From positions 124,001-188,000 of the forward strand of contig JAWZYV010006179.1 of the NCBI GenBank assembly GCA_038373885.1: a stretch of 64,000 nucleotides of DNA. Reading direction: 5' to 3'. Positions 58,242 to 64,000 of this stretch are shown piece by piece. The position numbers were made by a program, and so were the translations under genes. How positions within the stretch are numbered: position 1 is the first letter of the stretch; each line of letters opens with the position of its first letter. The notes under the pieces were generated by a model that had not been told where the DNA came from, searched no databases, and saw nothing but the letters and a program-made list of their open reading frames with translations. Source of the DNA: Cheiracanthium punctorium. Taxonomy: Eukaryota > Arthropoda > Arachnida > Araneae > Cheiracanthiidae.

Positions 58242-59230
58242 CCAGTCTCAAGTAAAATCCAGTTTCAAATCTAAGCTTCGCCAAAGTGCCAGCATACGCC
58301 ATTTTGCAAGAGTTTTTTCAGGGAATCATTCGAAGCATTGACTTAGCAGCAATCAAAATGGGAAATGGTTCGATTGCCAGACATTTTTTTGAAAAGTGGA
58401 ATCCCTTAATACAGCCTCATTTTTTAAATTATCAACTATAACATGTTTTATTCATCGTTACCTCGATGTACTAAATGCGAGGATTTCAATTTTCTGAAAT
58501 TTGACGGATTTCCCCCAAGTTAAATCAATGTACTCAATTGGCGAGAATTCTGAAGCTACATCGCTTGAAATGCCCTAATAACTGCTTTATTTCTGCACGG
58601 ATAGTTAAAATTTAATGCTGTATTCTAAGAAAACCTATACACTTGTTTTCAAAAATGCTATTCCCTTAAGCTCTCAGTAAATTGCGCCAAAACGCCTAAA
58701 ACTGTGCAAACCGCTATAACTCACTTTCTAAAAATCGGCCTATCAGCCATTTTATTTTTCGCCAAACTAAAAAAATTTACATATTAGTCTCGGAAATCTT
58801 CGATCCTCATTGTTTTGCGTATAAAACATTTCATTTCTGCTCTCATTTCTTATGCGCACAAGATATTATAATTAAAAAAATAACCTTACAAATATAAACT
58901 AAAAAAATCATTATTATTATTTTATTTTCACTTTAAGAATTTAAAACATTTTATTCGGCAAAATCGCCACACATGGCAACCAAGATGCTTATTTCACACT
59001 TTCACTACAGGGGTTACAATTACATAAAGCTTTCTGCGTGGAGAACATAAAAAATCTCTTAAATTCCGGGAACGGGTGGACTTTCAAAGTTTTAAAGTGG
59101 ACTATAATTTATTCTATATTATTTTACATATATCTGTGTAAAATTTCAGGCTGACAGGTCCATTTTTGTGGAATTGTATACTACCCAAATCAACAAATTG
59201 ACAAACAGAATTTCATTTTTATTTATAAGA
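58242..59230 (-). mobile_element. Helitron unit A
   Basis: On the minus strand the 5' end is TCTTATAAATAAAAATGAAA after an A, and the 3' end is GAGACTGG (CTGG fits CTRR) before T. Almost the whole 989 bp is repeated as unit B at 60142-61171, with dense small differences. No coding sequence. Confidence 0.75.
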
Positions 59231-60139
59231 TAACCTACGCTTGTTTTTAAAAATACCCTCTCATTAAATTGCGCCAAGCGCTAGAATCATAGAAAATCTA
59301 ACACACTTTCAGATTTTAAATACGCACTAAAGTGCTATATATAAAAAGAGTTATAATCCATAGGTCTTCCCTATTTTCGTTCCTTATTTTATTAAGTTGG
59401 AAAGTGTATCATTATTCATGAGTGTGATTAAACAAAATTAAAATTGATATTTCTAACATCCTTTTTTCTGGATGTAATATATTAGAAATAGATGCAATAA
59501 AGCTGCTCAGAAAAATGCACAATTCCAACTGAATGAAAATTTCAACAACTTATACGCAGGTGTATTCATAACCCAAATAGCAGACTATTAAATTACGATA
59601 AATAGCGCCAAGTGTTATAATCCTCCTCAAAATCGCACATCAACCCCTTTTATTTTTCGCCCAATTAAAAAGTTGCACATTTATTTTCGAAAAATTTCCA
59701 AATTCTATTTTTCTTTTGAGTATAAATCATTTCATTCCCGCTCTGATTTCACATGCACACGATATTTTAGTTTAAAAACAACCTTACAAATAATCTAGTC
59801 AAAATAAAAAAAAATCGTTATTCTTTTATTTTTACTTCAAGAGTCTGAATCATTTAATGAACTGCCGAATGTGGCAACCTAGATAAGCTTAATTGTCGCT
59901 TAATGCACTGTGTGGTTACAATTACGAAATGGCGGAAAGCAAAAATTAGCCTTTTGCGATACGTTTTTATCTATATTTCCTAAAATAGTTCGAATTTTGA
60001 AAAAATCGCTTCGAGGTGTGTCGGGACCTGTCATGGAGAATTTCCGTTCAAAAATTGGTAGGTCTACGATCACCCGTTTGCGAGCTACGCGAGACACAGA
60101 CAAACAAACAGTTTACAAACATTGTTTTATTAATATAGA
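59231..60139 (-). mobile_element. Helitron unit M, 3' part missing
   Basis: On the minus strand the 5' end is TCTATATTAATAAAACAATG after an A, followed by (TTTG)n and GCGTAGCTCGCAAACGGGTG. It matches the plus-strand Helitron at 20469. At the left it stops directly against the 5' end of unit A with no CTRR end of its own, so it appears truncated by, or fused to, unit A. Confidence 0.7.
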
Positions 60140-60141
60140 TA

Positions 60142-61171
60142 CCAGTCTCAAATAAAATCCAGTTTCAAATCTAAGCCTTGCCAAAGTGCCAATATACGCC
60201 ATTTTGCAAGAGTTTTTTCAGGGAATCATTCGAAGCATTGACTTAGCAGCAATCAAAATGGGAAATGGTTCGACCGCCAGGCATTTTTTTGAAAAGTGGA
60301 ATCCCTTAATACAGCCTCATTTTTTAAATTATCAAGTATAACATGTTTTATTCATCGTTACTCCGATGTACTATATGCGAAGATTTCAATTATCTGAAAT
60401 TTGGCGGAATTCCCCCAACTAAAATCAATGCACTCAATTGGCGAGAATGCTGAAGATAGATCGCTTGAAATCCCTTAATAACTGCATTATTTCCGCACGG
60501 ATCATTAAAATTTAATGCTGTATTCTAATAAAACCTTTGCACTTGTTTTCAAAAATCCGTTTCCTTAAGCTCTCAGTAAATTCCAAGCCGGAAACAGTGC
60601 AAACCGCTAGAATTCACTTTCTCGGCATTTGAGCCATTTTATTTTTTCGCCAAACTAAAAAATTTTAACATATTAGCCTCGGAAATCTTCAATTCTTATT
60701 GTTTTGCGTATAAAAAATTTCATTCCTGCTCCGATTTCCCATGCACACGATATTATAATTTAAAAAAAAAATAACCTTACGAATATAAACTAACAAAAAA
60801 AATCATTATTATTCTTTTATTTTTACTTTGAGAATTTAAAACATTTTATTCGGCAAAATCGCCACACATGGCAACCACGATCCTTATTTCACACTTTTTT
60901 CACTACAGGGGTTACAATTACGGAAAGCTTTTTGCGTGGAGAACATAAAAAATCTCTTAAATTCCGGGAACGGGTGGACTTTCAAAGTTTTAAAGTGGAC
61001 TATCATTTATTCTAAATTTTTTTACATATCTGTGCAAAATTTCAGGCTGATAGGTCCATTTTTGTGGATTTGTATACGAATGTAATCCACAAACAAAGAA
61101 ACAAACAAATAAACAAACAAACAAACAAACAAACAAACAAACAATCAGAATTTCATTTTTATTTATAAGGA
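60142..61171 (-). mobile_element. Helitron unit B
   Basis: On the minus strand the 5' end is TCCTTATAAATAAAAATGAA after an A, then a (TTTG)n tract (AAAC repeats at about 61090-61143). It closes with GAGACTGG before T. It is a full copy of the family of unit A and lies two bases from the 5' end of unit M. All three units point the same way. Confidence 0.75.
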
Positions 61172-63234
61172 TGTTGTTAGGTAAGCAGTACCTTTCCTAT
61201 TTATTTAGATATAAAGTCTTTCATGTACAGAAATATGACTTAGTTTACTGAAGGGAAAACGTTTTTAGATGGGAATTGCACTTGCCGAGTTTGTTATGTT
61301 TTTCGGCGTCATCCAGTAATAAGACCTTAAATGTGCAATCATATTGGCGGGTAAAACGATACATCGGGCCAGTACTGGTATCTAACCATCATGACAGCCT
61401 TTAAACGTTCTCAAAATGCGGAGCTCATTACATTATTTAATTTATTCCTGCAATTATTGTAGGCCATAATTTTTTAATTATAGTTTTGATATATTCCATT
61501 TTATTTTTGTGACAATTCTTGTTTAATTTTTTTTATATAAATTATGCAAGTTACGTGATCGTGAAACTTTTTATTTCACTATGCATAGTCATAATGACAT
61601 ATTTTTTTTCCAATAAAAACAATTTATGTTTATTTTCAAATGAAGTCTTTTTGCCTTTTGCCTTTTTGTAAGAGAATAATTTTGACACATTCCCAAAATT
61701 CTATTTTTTCATTGCACACTGCGTTTTAAAAATATTATTAAATTATTTATGATGCAAAATATAGTGTAAAATATGATAAGAAAGGGCCAAAGTTTTATTT
61801 AAACATTTATGTTATATAATACATATTTTTCCCTTTATGGGCATCATTTTAGGCCACCTTCCTCTACATTTTGAATGTTAAAACGGAGAATTAATTTATT
61901 AATATTATTATTCATATTTTAGAACGCACAGTTCGATTATTTTTACAAATTGTTCATTTATTTATTTTTTTAACTCATGATCACTAATATTCGAAAGATA
62001 TCCAGCTTCCTAGAAATATTTTTAAAACTGTACATATTGTACATACAAATATAATATATATATGCGAATAAAACCAGCACTCGTTTTCTCGTATACTTCT
62101 TTCCCTTTTCAACAAAACTCTCAATACGTACTGTAAATGTGATCGGTTTTAGAAATACCATATTTCACGTTTGTTGACAAAGAAGAAAAGAAATAGTTTG
62201 CGCTAGAGTTTCACTTTGCACTTTTCCGCTGATTCGCTGCATTTTTTGCAATCTATTTTACATTTTTGCTTTTACAATAGACGGTATCAAGAGTTATATT
62301 TTTATACGTAAGAAAACTTGAAAATTTTAATAAAATGTTCTTTTTATCTGTCAAGCTATACTAAATGGTTTCAAGTTTCAATAAAAGAAATAGTTTTCCT
62401 CTGAATGCGAATAAATGAAATAATAAATTTTATGAATTTTGAATCCCTCGAGAGCTTTCATAGATATAAGCATACATCTTGTTTAACTGTGTGCTTGTAT
62501 TTGGGCAAATAGAAATTTAATGATTGTTGTAATTGCTAATATTATGATGCATCGGATAGTGTAGAAATGACAAGACGTTTTTGGAGCTCCTTAAACAATT
62601 TCCTCGTTTCAGAATGAACGCGCGATATTCATTTATCACTGTAAAAATAATACAAGGCACAGTTAATGTATGCAAGAACTGTCATTTTTTCAGATTCTTG
62701 ATAGTATATTAATTCTGTTTAAAGTCTTAAAAAATTTTGGATTATAAACGGTTGTACGGAATTTTATACTTAAGTAAAAAATACTTACAAAGAAAAGTTT
62801 AGAATCAAACCTGCTTTAAAGGTTGTTGTCGAATACAAAACACAATGTGATATTTTAAAATACAGTCATTCAATTATTTTCTAAATCTCAAAATATTCAG
62901 CGAAATGAATGTCTTTTTGTCAATGCAAACAAACAAAATAAGTTAAAAAAAAACAGAAATTTATCCAAAATTCTTATATTTAAAAGACTAATAAATTAAT
63001 CCAAAATGAAAAAAATACAATGCTTTTATTTTATAAAATAGAGATATGAAGAAAGCACTCAATTCCACTACAAATGAAAATATTCAATATATTTTGAGAT
63101 GTTTTGAAAGAAAATATTTTTACGATATGTTAAGAGTAGGTTGATTTTTTTTTTTAATTTAGAAATTTATAACGAATTATTTTTTTACAAAACATGTACT
63201 AGTTACAAACTTTCAAATCATCATTTATAGAGTA
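61172..63234. other. Unassigned A+T-rich DNA
   Basis: I found no gene or matched termini between the Helitron cluster and the last Helitron copy. Confidence 0.4.
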
Positions 63235-64000
63235 CTAGCTGAAGTACCCGTTCTTCGCACGGGAATGAATGGACTTTTTGATATTAATATTTGTTGTGAT
63301 TACTATTTATTGTAATAAAGAGATATAGCAAAATAGATATCGCATTATATTGTGTTCAATAATCATGCATACTGAATTTCAAGGCAATCGTTTTTACGGT
63401 GCAGAAGGCGATGCGGCGTAGCGCAATCTAGTGGCGAGTTTTAGCAAAACGGATACGGCGAAAATATTCTTCGCATTCAGATATCGATGTATACGAATTT
63501 TCATGACGATCGGCTGAATAGTCCTGAAGTTCATGTGTTAACGCGACATCTAGTGTCAAGTTATAGGAAAATGGATCGTGCCAAACACTTCCCCGTGTTC
63601 AAATATCTATGTATACCTATTTTCATAGCGATCATTCGCACAGTCAAGAAGAGATACACTGCAGGGCCATCTAGTGGTTAATTAAAGTAATGATTTGCTA
63701 CAGCGCCGTCATGTGGCGAATTATAGCAAAATGGATAACGCCAAAATATTCTCATTGTTCAAATAGCTACGTATACTGATTTTCATAGCCACCGTTTGAA
63801 TGGTCAAAAATTTGGCCTGCTGCAGCGTCATCTAGTGGCGAATTAAAATAATAATGCATTGCAATGCCATCTAGTGGTGAGTAACATCAAAAGTAACACA
63901 GTTAGAATATATTCTTCGTGCTTAAATGTGTAAGTATAAAAAATTTTATGCCGACCGGTCGAACGGTATAGAAGTTGATGCGTTGCAGCGCTATTTAGCG
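63235..64000 (-). mobile_element. Helitron H1 family, second copy, cut by the window edge
   Basis: The first base of the complementary CTAG end is at 63235, preceded by A, with the same CCCGT/ACGGG hairpin. The sequence then follows H1 closely, including ATCATGCATAC, GGTGCAGAAGGCGATGCG and the ATCTAGTGGCG tandem units, to the end of the window. It lacks one stretch of about 40 bases present in H1 near 57590. Confidence 0.85.

Overview
The window looks like intergenic or intronic DNA from a repeat-rich, A+T-rich arthropod genome (about two-thirds A+T by eye). Long bacterial-type reading frames are absent. What is present includes tRNA-derived SINEs, Helitron termini, BEL/Pao retrotransposon remnants, Tc1/mariner-IS630 elements including one of the DUF4817 type, and hAT miniature elements. 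That mixture, above all the DUF4817-type mariners next to BEL/Pao gag, is typical of chelicerates. A spider is my best guess, but this is inference, not proof.

Host coding sequence is sparse. Two short stretches look like genuine terminal exons, both on the minus strand. Exon 1 (2531-2743, 70 codons) and exon 2 (39430-39549, 39 codons) each have a TTTTCAG-type acceptor, an open frame with mixed codon use, a stop, and an AATAAA signal about 160-180 bases further on. I do not recognise either protein. A CpG-rich patch at 46.6-46.8 kb is the only promoter-like composition in the window.

Layout. 0-9 kb: exon 1, two SINEs (one split by a miniature element), and two hAT-type elements. 9-20 kb: mostly unassigned, with a 76-bp minisatellite at 13 kb, a complete but decayed Tc1-like element at 13.9-15.4 kb, and smaller inverted-repeat elements. 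20-27 kb: a Helitron, a small hAT element, and the first of two large composite elements (23.4-27.0 kb). 29-32 kb: two inverted-repeat elements, one in TTAA. 32-37 kb: a BEL/Pao graveyard, with an LTR and integrase on the minus strand and gag on the plus strand, each broken by another transposon. 38-39.5 kb: an IS630/mariner relic in the 3' flank of exon 2. 40.3-44.4 kb: the second composite element. 45-47 kb: a small hAT element, a TA microsatellite, an LTR and the CpG patch. 50-54.5 kb: a hAT element, a foldback mariner and a SINE. 56.3-57.0 kb: a hAT derivative with perfect 8-bp target duplications and the transposase dimerisation domain. 57.2-61.2 kb: four head-to-tail Helitron units. 63.2 kb to the end: a second copy of the first of these.

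Nothing here works as an operon or pathway. The window is best read as layers of insertion: hAT elements in SINEs, SINEs in composite elements, and mariner and Helitron-like elements in BEL coding sequence. This gives a relative order of element activity. The most unusual objects are the two composite elements, the TTAA-flanked element with nested inverted repeats, and the two same-phase terminal exons 37 kb apart.
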